A DNA stretch of 55,484 nucleotides from an uncultured Collinsella sp. (GTDB lineage Bacteria > Actinomycetota > Coriobacteriia > Coriobacteriales > Coriobacteriaceae): the NCBI GenBank assembly GCA_902494945.1, contig CABUVF010000001.1, positions 1 through 55,484 on the forward strand, in the 5' to 3' direction. Under the pieces are notes generated by a model, which saw nothing but the letters and a program-made list of their open reading frames with translations, did not search any database and had not been told where the DNA came from. Within the stretch, counting starts at the first letter, position 1; every line of letters begins with the position of its first letter. The position numbers and the translations under genes were made by a program. This document shows positions 1-8,000 of the stretch, in pieces.

Positions 1-555
1 ACCCGCAACTGTACGGCGCACTTTATCCGCACCGATCTGTTGACCGCTGGTGTCCTGGCAAATCTCCGGCAAGTGACCGAATACGCAGCCAAGCATGAGA
101 GCCGGTTTGTGAAACTACTTGTCCAGCAGAACGAGATCGGCGGCAAGCGAAAGACCGCCGCAGCCATCAAGCAGCTTGAACAGGCGCAGGAACGCATTTC
201 TGAAATCAGCCGCATTATCAAGCGGCTGTATGAGGACAATGTAAACGGCAAAATCAGCGATGAGCGTTTCATGGAACTGTCGGCTGACTACGAAGCCGAG
301 CAAGCGGAGCTGAAAAAGAGAGCCGCCGCCCTGCAAGCCGAACTGGACAAGTCACAGGCAGCTACCGTCAACGCCGAGAAATTTATGGGCATTGTCCGCA
401 AGCACCTTGCCTTTGAAGAACTGACCCCCACTCTCTTGCGGGAAATGATCGAGAAAATTGTGGTGCATGAGTGCAGCTATGATGAGAACGGCACCCGCAG
501 GCAGGACATTGAGATTTATTACAGCTTTGTCGGCAAGATTGACTTGCCCGAATAA
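1..555 (+). CDS. Large serine recombinase, C-terminal part (partial)
   Basis: The reading frame is open from the first base, so the gene starts outside the window. The visible 184 residues begin with a Cys-containing zinc-ribbon-like end (TRNCTAHFIRTDLL), pass through a long coiled coil (about residues 50-125) and finish with a DUF4368-like tail. This is the layout of TndX/Tn4451-type large serine recombinases, which excise and integrate conjugative elements. The catalytic serine domain is not visible. GC content is clearly lower than in the following genes, as expected for a recombinase of Firmicutes origin. It could be the integrase of the ICE to its right or of a neighbouring element to its left. 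Confidence 0.85.
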   Translation, partial: TRNCTAHFIRTDLLTAGVLANLRQVTEYAAKHESRFVKLLVQQNEIGGKRKTAAAIKQLEQAQERISEISRIIKRLYEDNVNGKISDERFMELSADYEAEQAELKKRAAALQAELDKSQAATVNAEKFMGIVRKHLAFEELTPTLLREMIEKIVVHECSYDENGTRRQDIEIYYSFVGKIDLPE

Positions 556-563
556 CCGCCCGA

Positions 564-612
564 CCTATCCGACACAATGGCCAAGTGTCGGATAGGAACG
601 GCAAAATTTTTT
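564..612 (+). terminator. Rho-independent terminator after the recombinase
   Basis: A perfect 12-bp stem (CCTATCCGACAC with GTGTCGGATAGG, 564-596) is followed about 10 nt later by a T6 run (607-612). It begins 9 nt after the recombinase stop codon. Confidence 0.75.
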
Positions 613-1171
613 GCACTTCTATTGCTTCTTTATCACACATAAGCAAACGGACGTGTCGCGCAGCACCGTAGCCGTTCCGCGCAACGAAAAGCCTCACCGC
701 CAGCGATCTCGTGCGCACATCGGCCGCAAGCGGCACGGGAGAGGCCGTCCCGATTAGGGTAGCGGCGCCGCGACTCGGAAACGCGCCTCCGTCCTCCACG
801 CGACGTCCCGACGTAACCCTCGCGAGCGCCCCGGCAACCGCCGACGGGCCGCATCCCATGCCCGGAGGGTCTCGGCGCCCATGGCCGGTTCCATGCCGCA
901 CGCCTCCGCCCCTCCGACCCGAAACCCGCCCCGGCGCTCCTTGGACGCGCAGGGTCGCACGCCGGCAGGCGGCCCGCAAGGGCCGCGACACTTTTTCGGG
1001 TTCTTCGCCCCATGCGCTGCGCGCGCGAACAACGCGAAAAACTGACGTCGGGAGATTTCTACAACCACGTCCGACTTCGCTTCCTCCCTTGCCGGCACGC
1101 CCGCGCTGCATGCGACTCACGCGACGCAAGGCACGCCACAGGGGCGGGCCTCAGAGTCTAAGGAGCAAGAC
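613..1171. other. Gap without a supported gene
   Basis: About 560 bp of rising GC separate the low-GC recombinase from the high-GC ICE genes. Overlapping open frames exist on both strands (for example a minus frame at 754-1098 whose N-terminus looks mildly coding), but none has a ribosome binding site or recognisable family. An attachment site could lie here; without the partner end I cannot define one. Confidence 0.4.
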
Positions 1172-1543
1172 ATGAACGACATGAAGGAAAAGGCGATGGG
1201 CGCGGTCAAGGCCTTCCTCGAGCGCAAGGGCTACGAGATCGTCGACGAGGCCTGGCAGGGGCCCGAGGGTATCGGCGGGATCGACCTCGTGGCGGTGGAC
1301 GAGGACGGGACCCTGGTGTTCGTCGACGCCACGGCCCGGATCGGGACGGACGGCTTCCCCGAGGCCCACAGGGCGCGCGGGCTGCGCGAGGCGCTGGCGG
1401 CGACGTGGCTCGCCGGCAACGGCGACGACTACGCCGACACCCCGGTCCGCTTCGACGAGGTGGCGATGATGGTCGTCAAGGAGAACCGCGCGCTCCTGCG
1501 CCACCACGTCAACTGCTTCGGCGAGATGGAGCCGCTCTCCTAG
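1172..1543 (+). CDS. YraN/UPF0102-like protein with degenerate active site
   Basis: A 123-residue protein with an AAGGAG ribosome binding site before the ATG. The core GIDLVAVDEDGTLVFVDATAR aligns by eye to the YraN family motif in which GEIDL is followed by FVEVKTR, a PD-(D/E)XK endonuclease-like fold. The first Glu is Gly here and the ExK pair reads D-x-T, so the usual catalytic residues are altered and nuclease activity is doubtful. It is the first rightward gene of the ICE, just ahead of the partition palindromes. A DNA-binding or immunity role is possible; the function is unknown. Confidence 0.65.
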   Translation: MNDMKEKAMGAVKAFLERKGYEIVDEAWQGPEGIGGIDLVAVDEDGTLVFVDATARIGTDGFPEAHRARGLREALAATWLAGNGDDYADTPVRFDEVAMMVVKENRALLRHHVNCFGEMEPLS

Positions 1544-1598
1544 GCGGCGCGCCCGGCCCCGGGCTCCCGGGGCCGGGTTTCCCCGAAACTCGGCCCCT

Positions 1599-1638
1599 GT
1601 ACCACGAAAGCGTACATATCCGTACGTTTTCGTGGTAC
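1599..1638. promoter_or_regulatory. 40-bp near-perfect palindrome upstream of parA
   Basis: The outer arms GTACCACGAAA and TTTCGTGGTAC are perfectly complementary, and the inner arms CGTAC and GTACG continue the symmetry around ATATCC. It lies 110 bp before the parA start, the usual place for a ParB centromere (parS) or a ParA/ParB autoregulatory operator. It does not resemble chromosomal parS. Confidence 0.7.
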
Positions 1639-1647
1639 ACTCCGCTT

Positions 1648-1678
1648 GTCGGACAAATCCGTACGATTTTGTCCCGAC
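1648..1678. promoter_or_regulatory. Second palindrome with shared TCCGTACG core
   Basis: GTCGGACAAAT and ATTTTGTCCCGAC form imperfect arms around CCGTACG. The core ATCCGTACG (1657-1665) repeats the core of the preceding palindrome (1618-1626), so the same protein may bind both. The arms contain GGACAAA/TTTGTCC half-sites like the palindromes inside the transfer genes. Confidence 0.6.
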
Positions 1679-1747
1679 GCTCCGAGACTCGGGGCGCGCC
1701 GGACCGGATGCGGCGAGGCGCGCCCCACGCTAGAGAGGACGCGACCC

Positions 1748-2512
1748 ATGCGCACGATAGCCATTTCCAACTACAAGGGCGGCGTCGGCAAGACGACGAC
1801 CGCCGTGAACCTGGCGGCCATCTTCGCCGCCCGGGGCCTTCGGACCCTGCTCGTCGACCTCGCCCCGCAGGCGTCGGCCACCGACTTCTTCGGCCTCTAC
1901 GACCGGGCCGCCTCCGAGCGGCGCACATCGGTCGAGCTGCTCTACGGCGGCGCGCCCGTGGAGGAGATCGCCTACGCCGCCGGGGAGAACCTCGACGTGG
2001 TGGCCTCGACCATCGACCTCGTCGACCAGAACGAGATGCTCCTGCGCGAGCAGCGCCTCAAGTTCGCGCTCGACGACGCCTCGGGCTCCTACGACGTCTG
2101 CCTCATCGACTGCAGCCCCGTGATGCGCAGGCTCGCCTTCAACGCCTACCTCGCCGCCGCGGAGGGCGGCATGGTCGTCATCCCCGTGAAGCTCGACTCC
2201 ACCGTGATGCGCGGCACGGCGCTCACCGTGGAGGCGACGCGCTCAATCGCGGACGCCCTGCGCATGCCCACGCCCAGATGGAAGATACTGCGCACCTGCG
2301 TGCCCGGCCGCATGACCAACGCCGAGACCACGGGCGCGGCCGTGCTCGACGGGTTCTTCCCAGACGAGCAGTTCGAGACGGTCATACACGCGAGCAGCAA
2401 GGTCTGCGAGGGCAGCTGGCAGTGGAAGCCGGTGGCCGCCTTCGAGCCGGGGAGCCGCCCCGCGCGCGACTACGAGGCCCTCGCCGACGAGGTGTACCGT
2501 GAGCTCGCCTAG
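1748..2512 (+). CDS. parA: ParA-family partition ATPase
   Basis: A 254-residue ParA/Soj-type ATPase. The deviant Walker A motif KGGVGKTT is at residues 10-17 and the Walker B-like LIDCSP is in the middle. The start was set at the ATG preceded by AGAGAGGACG; the longer open frame would run through the palindromes. The usual DxDPQ motif reads VDLAPQ here, replacing an Asp that is normally conserved. It overlaps parB by 14 nt, so the two are translationally coupled. The likely job is stabilising the ICE when it is extrachromosomal, by moving ParB-bound DNA. Confidence 0.9.
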   Translation: MRTIAISNYKGGVGKTTTAVNLAAIFAARGLRTLLVDLAPQASATDFFGLYDRAASERRTSVELLYGGAPVEEIAYAAGENLDVVASTIDLVDQNEMLLREQRLKFALDDASGSYDVCLIDCSPVMRRLAFNAYLAAAEGGMVVIPVKLDSTVMRGTALTVEATRSIADALRMPTPRWKILRTCVPGRMTNAETTGAAVLDGFFPDEQFETVIHASSKVCEGSWQWKPVAAFEPGSRPARDYEALADEVYRELA

Positions 2513-3455
2513 CCAGGTGGCCGCGGGATTCACCATCACGGGGCTCCTCGACGGCGCGTCCCGCACCCGCGGGCGCTACCCGGTGTCCGAGATCGCGGTG
2601 GCCGACATCGCCGACCACCCGGCGAACGCCGCGTACTCCATGGACCCGGCCGGCATAGCCGAGCTCGCCGAGTCGATACGCCAGGACGGCCTCACCGACC
2701 TGCCGCTGGTGCGCAAGGTCGGAGACGGCTCGTGGCAGATGGTCTCCGGGCACCGCCGCAAGGCCGCCTACGCGCTGCTCGCCAAGGACGACCCCGCCTA
2801 CGAGAGGATGCCCTGCCGCGTGATAGAGGGCATCGACGACGAGCGGGCGGTGACGCTGCTCCACGCCGCGAACTACTTCACCCGCGCGCTCACCGTGACC
2901 GAGCGCGCCGCCGCGACCGAGGCGCTCAGGGGCGACGCCGTGCGCCTGCGCTCCGAGGACCCGTCGCTTTCCGGCATGCGCGTCGACGACGTGAAGGCCG
3001 CCATCATCGAGCGGCAGACGGGCCGCAAGGTCTCCGGCAAGACCATCGCGCGCGAGGAGAGGCTTGCCCGCAGGATCGCCGAGGACCTCTCGCCCGAGTG
3101 GGCCGCCGAGGCCGACCGAGGCAACCTCAGCGCCGAGGCGGTGCGCTCGCTCGCGGGCATGCCGAAGGAGCGCCAGGCGGAGATGCACGCCGCGATGGAG
3201 CCCTGGCGGCGCACCAAGCGGGAGCTCTCCGACTACGTGAGGAGCGAGAGCAAAACGCAGGCCGGCCCCGACGGGCGCATCGCGAAGGCCGCGAGGCTCG
3301 TGGCCGACTTCCTCGAGAGCCCGCCCGAGAGCCCGAGCGCTGCCGACCTCTCGCTGCTGCGGGAGATGGCGCTCATGACCGCGCCCTACGCGGAGGCGGG
3401 CGCAGGAGCCCGGAAGGTCCGAAGAAGGGCCTCGCATTCGAAATCCAGCAAGTAG
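2499..3455 (+). CDS. parB: ParB-family partition protein
   Basis: A 318-residue protein starting at GTG inside the end of parA. The N-terminal ParB/Srx domain carries the GHRR motif (residues 84-87), where ParB proteins bind and hydrolyse CTP. A helix-turn-helix region (about 130-200) follows, with a C-terminal helical part that may dimerise. Its likely DNA sites are the palindromes at 1599-1678. It is the last gene before the hairpin-rich region ahead of mobC. Confidence 0.85.
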   Translation: MSSPSQVAAGFTITGLLDGASRTRGRYPVSEIAVADIADHPANAAYSMDPAGIAELAESIRQDGLTDLPLVRKVGDGSWQMVSGHRRKAAYALLAKDDPAYERMPCRVIEGIDDERAVTLLHAANYFTRALTVTERAAATEALRGDAVRLRSEDPSLSGMRVDDVKAAIIERQTGRKVSGKTIAREERLARRIAEDLSPEWAAEADRGNLSAEAVRSLAGMPKERQAEMHAAMEPWRRTKRELSDYVRSESKTQAGPDGRIAKAARLVADFLESPPESPSAADLSLLREMALMTAPYAEAGAGARKVRRRASHSKSSK

Positions 3456-3456
3456 C

Positions 3457-3665
3457 CTATGGCGTCCGACATCGCGTCGGGCGTCCATAGCACTTGGGGA
3501 CCGGGCGGCCTCGGACCCGTCATGCCGCGGGCCGTTGGGGAGCCCGCTTACGCGAGGCCCGGTCCCAGAGGCGGCGCCCGAGCCGGGCCGCCGCCTGCGG
3601 GGGATCCCCCGCGCCCCTAGAGAGACGCGCCCGCCGCACGGCGGGCCCGAGGAAAGGAATCCGCC
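3457..3665. other. Hairpin-rich region, candidate origin of transfer
   Basis: The 210-bp gap ahead of mobC and the relaxase contains an inverted repeat at 3457-3490 (CTATGGCGTCCGAC with GTCGGGCGTCCATAG) and a longer-range pair (GGGACCGGGC near 3497 with GCCCGGTCCC near 3556-3565). oriT sites normally lie immediately upstream of mob genes and carry inverted repeats, so this is the best oriT candidate. The nick site cannot be assigned. A parB terminator is an alternative for the first hairpin, but no T-run follows. Confidence 0.5.
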
Positions 3666-4112
3666 ATGGAAGAGGAAGCCGGCGTCGCCAAAGGCAAGGA
3701 GCGCCGCGTCACGTTCCGCATGGAGGGAGGCGACTACGACGCGCTCTGCGAGCGGTGCGAGCGCGCCGGCCTCAGCAAGTCGGAGTACCTGCGTTACCTC
3801 GTGCGCATACCGTTGTCGACGGAGGCCAACGCGGGAGACGAGCACCGCATACTCGTGGACCGCAGGGCCCTGTGGGCGATGTCGCGCGAGCTCACGAAGT
3901 GGGGCTACCACTACAACCAGGCCGTGCACGCGATGAACCTCATCAACTTCCACGCCCGCCATGGGCGCGTCGACCGCGACCTCGTGGCGGAGAGCGTCCC
4001 TACGATCGAGCGCGAGCTCGCCGACGTGAACGCCGCGGCCCGCGAGATGGCGGCCGAGCTCGGGCGCATCGGAGCCGACTCGCTCGTGGAGGGGTCGCCA
4101 TGCCGATCCTGA
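3666..4112 (+). CDS. MobC-like relaxosome accessory protein
   Basis: A 148-residue basic protein with a strong AGGAAAGG ribosome binding site. The N-terminus (RVTFRMEGGDYDALCERCER, then SKSEYLRYLV) is a ribbon-helix-helix-like region typical of MobC proteins. The middle (LTKWGYHYNQAVHAMN) resembles the MobC family signature near N-x-x-Q. Such proteins bind oriT and help the relaxase open the strands. It overlaps the relaxase by 13 nt. Confidence 0.8.
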   Translation: MEEEAGVAKGKERRVTFRMEGGDYDALCERCERAGLSKSEYLRYLVRIPLSTEANAGDEHRILVDRRALWAMSRELTKWGYHYNQAVHAMNLINFHARHGRVDRDLVAESVPTIERELADVNAAAREMAAELGRIGADSLVEGSPCRS

Positions 4113-5371
4113 AGCCGATAAGCGGCCACGGCGCGACCGGAGGCATCCGCCGCTACCTCGAGAAGGGAGGCCGCGCCCTCGCGCGCGACCTGTTCAACCT
4201 GAGCTACGACGAGCGCGACGCCGGCGCGCTGGGAGACGAGGCCAAGGAGGCCTGCGCCTGGGACGCCGAGATGGACGCCACTCGCGCCGCCTTCGGCACG
4301 GACGCACCCTGGAGGGGAAAGCCCGCGCGCACGTTCAAGCACTTCGTGCTCTCGCCGGACCCCGGCGACGACATCGACCTGGCTGCGCTGCGCGAGCTCG
4401 CGTGCTCGTGGGCGCTCAAGCACTTCGGCGACCACGAGATCGCCATCGTCTACCACGACGACAACGCCCGCGGCATACCCCACGCGCACATCGTAGTGAA
4501 CAACGCGAACCTCCGCACGGGCTACCGCATGCAGACCCAGCACCCCGAGGACCTCAACCGAGACCTTCAGGACATGGCCCGCGAGCGCGGGCTGTCGGGC
4601 CTCTCCAACGACCGGGCGCCAGAATCGCCGTCGAAGGCGCGAGGGCGCGCCGGCGCGGGCGGGCCCAGGAGTCGCAGGAGCGTCTACCTGGGCCGTGCCG
4701 AGAAGGAGATCATGCGCTCTGGCGGCTACTCGTGGGTCGGCGACATCCGCGCCCGCGTCGCGCTCGCCAAGACCACGGCGCGCGACGAGGCGGAGTTCCT
4801 CGGCATCCTCGACGCCCTGGGCGTGCACGTCGCCGACAACTCGGCCAAGGCGAGGCGGGACGACTGGGTGTTCAGCCTGGCAGAGGAGCCGTCCAAGAAG
4901 GTCAGCGGCGAGCGCCTGGGGTTCGTCTACGGCAAGGAGATGCTCCGCCGGCGGTTCGAGCGCGAAGGCGCCTACCGCCCCACGGACGCGAGCACCGCGC
5001 GCATCCGCGAGGCCGCCGAGCGGGCCCTCGAGCTCAACGACCTCTCGGAGCTGAGCAGGCTCTCCTCGGCGCTCGAGACCTGCGCGAAGTTCGACGTCGA
5101 GTCGATCGAGGAGTTCGGTCTCAGGATGGCGACGCTCGAGCGCCGCGGCCAGGCGGGCGGCGAGGGGTACCGCCGCCTCGAGGCTGCGCGAGCCTACATA
5201 GCGGAGAACGGCCTCATGCCCCTCAAGACCCGCTACGGGAACGGCGACAAGCGCGGCGAAGCCGGCGACAACCAGCGCGGCAGCCGGCATGAGGACGAGC
5301 AGCAGCGCATCCTCGCCGCCGAGCGGCAGCGGGCCCAGCAGGACCAGCGCAGGGAGAGGGGCCGGAGATGA
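4100..5371 (+). CDS. Relaxase (MobA/VirD2-like mobilisation nuclease)
   Basis: A 423-residue relaxase. The start is the ATG inside the end of mobC. The metal-binding histidine motif lies at H119, H128 and H130 (YHDDNARGIPHAHIVVN), characteristic of MOB relaxases of the MobA/MobP type. Y19 in RRYLEKGG is a plausible catalytic tyrosine. The C-terminal third is charged and Arg/Gln-rich (AAERQRAQQDQRRERGRR), a feature often used for recognition by a coupling protein. It nicks oriT and leads the strand into the recipient. Confidence 0.85.
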   Translation: MPILKPISGHGATGGIRRYLEKGGRALARDLFNLSYDERDAGALGDEAKEACAWDAEMDATRAAFGTDAPWRGKPARTFKHFVLSPDPGDDIDLAALRELACSWALKHFGDHEIAIVYHDDNARGIPHAHIVVNNANLRTGYRMQTQHPEDLNRDLQDMARERGLSGLSNDRAPESPSKARGRAGAGGPRSRRSVYLGRAEKEIMRSGGYSWVGDIRARVALAKTTARDEAEFLGILDALGVHVADNSAKARRDDWVFSLAEEPSKKVSGERLGFVYGKEMLRRRFEREGAYRPTDASTARIREAAERALELNDLSELSRLSSALETCAKFDVESIEEFGLRMATLERRGQAGGEGYRRLEAARAYIAENGLMPLKTRYGNGDKRGEAGDNQRGSRHEDEQQRILAAERQRAQQDQRRERGRR

Positions 5372-5922
5372 TGGTGAGGATAGAGTACGAGGGCGGCAGG
5401 ACGACGCTGTTCGACACGCTCTCGTTCACGGAGGGGTCGCCGTTCTCCGGCGCGAACATGCTCACGGAGTTCGAGCTCGAGATGCGTGAGGTGCCCGAGA
5501 AGGGGCTTTGGCTCACGGCGAACTGGCACCAGGTGCGCGACGACTGGCGCGCCGACGCGCCCGCGGACGGCATCCCGGCCGCACGCAGGTCCCGCGGATG
5601 GCGCTTCATGCTTGCCTCGGAGGCCGAGCTCGGGCGAGCCCGGCGCGTCCTGCTCGACGGCGACGAGGCGTTCGCCCGGGTGCGGGGATACCTGTGCGAC
5701 GCGGCCGCGATCGGCGCCTGCTACCGCGAGCACGTGGGTCCTCCCTCAAAACCGCTGAAGTCGCAGATAAAGGAGCTGCAGCGCGCGCTGGGGAGGGCGG
5801 AGGTCCCGGGCGTGCCCGACGAGCTGGCGAGGCTGCTCGCGCAAGAGAAGGAAGAGGGCGCCGAGGATGGTGCCCGCAAGGTCAAGGAAGATTGGGGTGA
5901 CGTCGATGAAGAGGCTTGGTAG
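5368..5922 (+). CDS. Hypothetical ICE protein downstream of the relaxase
   Basis: A 184-residue protein whose ATG overlaps the relaxase stop (ATGA), so it is coupled to the relaxase. It has no recognised domain. The N-terminus looks beta-rich (MMVRIEYEGGRTTLFD), the middle contains RSRGWRFMLASEAELGRARR, and the tail is acidic (DWGDVDEEAW). A role in DNA processing or entry is suggested only by position. Confidence 0.7.
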   Translation: MMVRIEYEGGRTTLFDTLSFTEGSPFSGANMLTEFELEMREVPEKGLWLTANWHQVRDDWRADAPADGIPAARRSRGWRFMLASEAELGRARRVLLDGDEAFARVRGYLCDAAAIGACYREHVGPPSKPLKSQIKELQRALGRAEVPGVPDELARLLAQEKEEGAEDGARKVKEDWGDVDEEAW

Positions 5923-6001
5923 GTTCCTCAAGGCGGCGCTTAAGGTCACGCTGGGCTTTTTCGTCTGGCTGTTCCGCGCCGTGTTCAAGTGGGTGATGTA
6001 G
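5897..6001 (+). CDS. Small cationic membrane peptide
   Basis: A 34-codon frame starting at GTG, with an AAGGAAG ribosome binding site 6 nt upstream; an internal ATG at 5906 would give 31 residues. The peptide starts with basic residues (MKRLGRFLKAALKV) and ends in one hydrophobic, aromatic helix (TLGFFVWLFRAVFKWV). It overlaps the end of the previous gene and lies directly before the terminator, so it is the last gene of the rightward mobilisation operon. The function is unknown; a membrane anchor, an entry-exclusion-type peptide or a toxin are possible. Confidence 0.5.
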   Translation: MTSMKRLGRFLKAALKVTLGFFVWLFRAVFKWVM

Positions 6002-6004
6002 TAA

Positions 6005-6035
6005 GAGGCGGGCAATTGCCCGCCTCTTTGTCTTT
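6005..6035 (+). terminator. Terminator at the end of the mobilisation operon
   Basis: A perfect 22-nt palindrome (GAGGCGGGCAATTGCCCGCCTC, 6005-6026) followed by TTTGTCTTT. It separates the rightward block from leftward cargo genes. Confidence 0.85.
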
Positions 6036-6036
6036 C

Positions 6037-6502
6037 CTAATCTGTCTGATCGTCGATGAGCCAGCAGTCGGTCCCATCAGTGAGCAGCGTCCTGGCTGAC
6101 CGGGATACCGCCGCGATGCGTTGGATTTTGCCTTTTCGATCTTCGGCCTCGGACCTCAGCTTCGACTCTCCGGAGCGTAGGCTCGCGCGCATCTCAACCT
6201 TAGCTTCGAGGAGTTGCTCTTTTGCAGCGGCTCTGGGGGTCTGAGAGACCAGCCTCTTGAGGGCGTTTCCCTGGGCTCCGCGAGGAAGCGCGATGGGCGT
6301 CCCTTTCATGCCCCCGATCTTCATCTCCATGAGCGCTGCGAGGACCTGCCTCTTTTTCAGAAAGCCCTGAGATTTGTCCAGGATCCGCTGTTCTTCGATG
6401 AGGGCGCTGCGGTCGTCCATGCTGCCGTCGTAGTACATGCGCGTCATGGCGAGCGCCGACAGGGCCTGGAGGCACCCCCCCTTCGAGGCCTTTTGTCTCC
6501 AT
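6037..6502 (-). pseudogene. Hypothetical gene, frameshifted in a G7 tract
   Basis: Read leftward, a start at 6502 gives METKGLEGG and then leaves frame at a run of seven G (6475-6481 as C on the plus strand). With six G the frame would continue into the coding-looking frame that ends at 6037 (SALAMTRMYYDGSMDDRS, then a basic helical region), giving a protein of about 154 residues. The downstream ATG at 6447 could still express 136 residues. It follows the ABC-F gene by 28 bp and is probably co-transcribed. The family is unknown. The shift may be a sequencing error, decay, or a slippage switch. Confidence 0.5.
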
Positions 6503-6530
6503 TCTGGGAATATATCCTGCTCATTTAGGG

Positions 6531-8000
6531 TTATTCGCGCTGAAAGATTTTGACTAGCTTGGTGTCCTTTATTTCGTAAATAATGTCTGCGACGTTCTCG
6601 ACCAGCCTCTTATCGTGGGAGACGAACACTATCGTTCCGGCATAGGCGCTCATCATCTGCTCGAGGGCTTCGGCGCTCTTGATGTCCAGGTAATTTCCAG
6701 GCTCGTCCATGAGCAAGATGTTGTATCTGCCCAGCAGCATCTTCGCGAGCAGCAGCTTGATGACTTCGCCTCCCGAGAGAACGCCAACGTCCTTTGCCAG
6801 GTCACGCGGTCCGATTCCCATAGAGGCGAGGACGCTTCGGATTTCGGTCATGCTGTACTCGCAACCATCCTGCATGAACGAGATCGCAGACTGACGGGCG
6901 TCGAACTTGTAGCCTGTTTGCTCGAAGTAACCGATCTCTGCCTTGGGAGAGATGTTGATACCGTCGGCGCGTCGAGCGATTGCCTTCAGCAAGCTGGTCT
7001 TTCCTGTACCGTTGCCACCGGTGATGGCCACTTTGGCACCGAGCGGTATCTCGAATTTCGCGTGGTCATAGAGCATGCAGTTGCCGAAGCTCAAGCTGAA
7101 ATCGTCTGCCGAGATGGGAAATTTACTATGCAGTTCCAGGGCCTTGCTTTGGCGGAACCGCACGGTGCGAATGCTGTCGGGGGCCTCAATCCCTTCGAGC
7201 GCTTCGAGGCGCTTCTCCATGTCCTTAGCCGCCTGGTACATCCTCTTCTGTTTGGTGCCGGTTGCTTTCTGATGCCCCAATCGACCTGCATACTCGTTGC
7301 TTTTCTTTGCGCCCTTCTGCTTGGCGTCGACCTGCCGTGCTTTTTTCCGTTGTTTTTCGATGGCGGCTTCAAGGCGCTCGCGCTCGCGCATCGCCTCTTC
7401 GTATCGAGCCGCCTGAACTTTGCGCTCTTCTTCTTTCTGTCGCAGATAGTCGGTGTAGTCACCCCAGAATTCGGAAATACCGCCGTCTTTGAGCTCCCAG
7501 ATCTTGTCCACTACCTGATCGAGAAAATAACGGTCATGGCTCACAATGAGAAGGGCTCCATCAAATGCCTTGAGTTGTCCGACGAGAAGGCTGATGCCGT
7601 CTTGGTCGAGGTGGCTCGTAGGCTCATCAGCAAAGATCGCGCTTGCATGCTGGGAGAGCGCAGAGGCAATCTTGGCGCGTGTTTCCTCTCCGCCGCTCAT
7701 CGTCTCTTGCGCCACTCCGGCGACGTTGAGACGGGAGAGCATCTCACCACTGTCCTGAGCCGCATCAAGGTCGAGTTCATCGAGTTGGCCGATGAGGGCA
7801 ATGCTGCCGAAGCGCCTGACGTCGGCGTCCGCAATGGTAAGATTGCCGCTCAGAATTTTAAGCAGGCTGGTTTTGCCTGCGCCATTGTCTCCCACCAAGC
7901 CGATGCGATCGTAGGAGTAGATTTCCAACTCTTCGATATCCAGGATATCGCGGCCGGCATATTCCAAAAAGATGTCTTTAGCTTTGACTATGAGTTCCAT
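6531..8000 (-). CDS. Msr(D)-like ABC-F ribosomal protection protein
   Basis: A 489-residue ABC-F protein with two nucleotide-binding domains and no membrane segments. NBD1 has GDNGAGKTS, signature MSGGEE and Walker B ending ADEPTSHLD. The interdomain linker (about 185-265) is highly charged and helical. NBD2 has GGNGTGKTS, signature LSGGEV and MDEPGNYLD. The start MELIVKAKDI and many stretches match Msr(D)/Mel from memory (DEPTSHLD, SHDRYFLD, YLRQKEEER). Such proteins dislodge macrolides from the ribosome. It lies downstream of a Mef-like pump in the same order as mef-msr(D) operons. By eye it is a divergent relative, so no symbol is assigned. Confidence 0.85.
   Translation of the reverse strand: MELIVKAKDIFLEYAGRDILDIEELEIYSYDRIGLVGDNGAGKTSLLKILSGNLTIADADVRRFGSIALIGQLDELDLDAAQDSGEMLSRLNVAGVAQETMSGGEETRAKIASALSQHASAIFADEPTSHLDQDGISLLVGQLKAFDGALLIVSHDRYFLDQVVDKIWELKDGGISEFWGDYTDYLRQKEEERKVQAARYEEAMRERERLEAAIEKQRKKARQVDAKQKGAKKSNEYAGRLGHQKATGTKQKRMYQAAKDMEKRLEALEGIEAPDSIRTVRFRQSKALELHSKFPISADDFSLSFGNCMLYDHAKFEIPLGAKVAITGGNGTGKTSLLKAIARRADGINISPKAEIGYFEQTGYKFDARQSAISFMQDGCEYSMTEIRSVLASMGIGPRDLAKDVGVLSGGEVIKLLLAKMLLGRYNILLMDEPGNYLDIKSAEALEQMMSAYAGTIVFVSHDKRLVENVADIIYEIKDTKLVKIFQRE

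Noticed and set aside
383..1129. Several overlapping minus-strand frames in the gap before the YraN-like gene
   Set aside because: No ribosome binding sites or recognisable families; one overlaps the recombinase.
2382..5290. Long minus-strand open frames opposite parB, mobC and the relaxase
   Set aside because: They are antisense shadows in high-GC DNA. Composition is Arg/Pro/Gly-rich, no family motifs are present, and the plus-strand genes are well supported.
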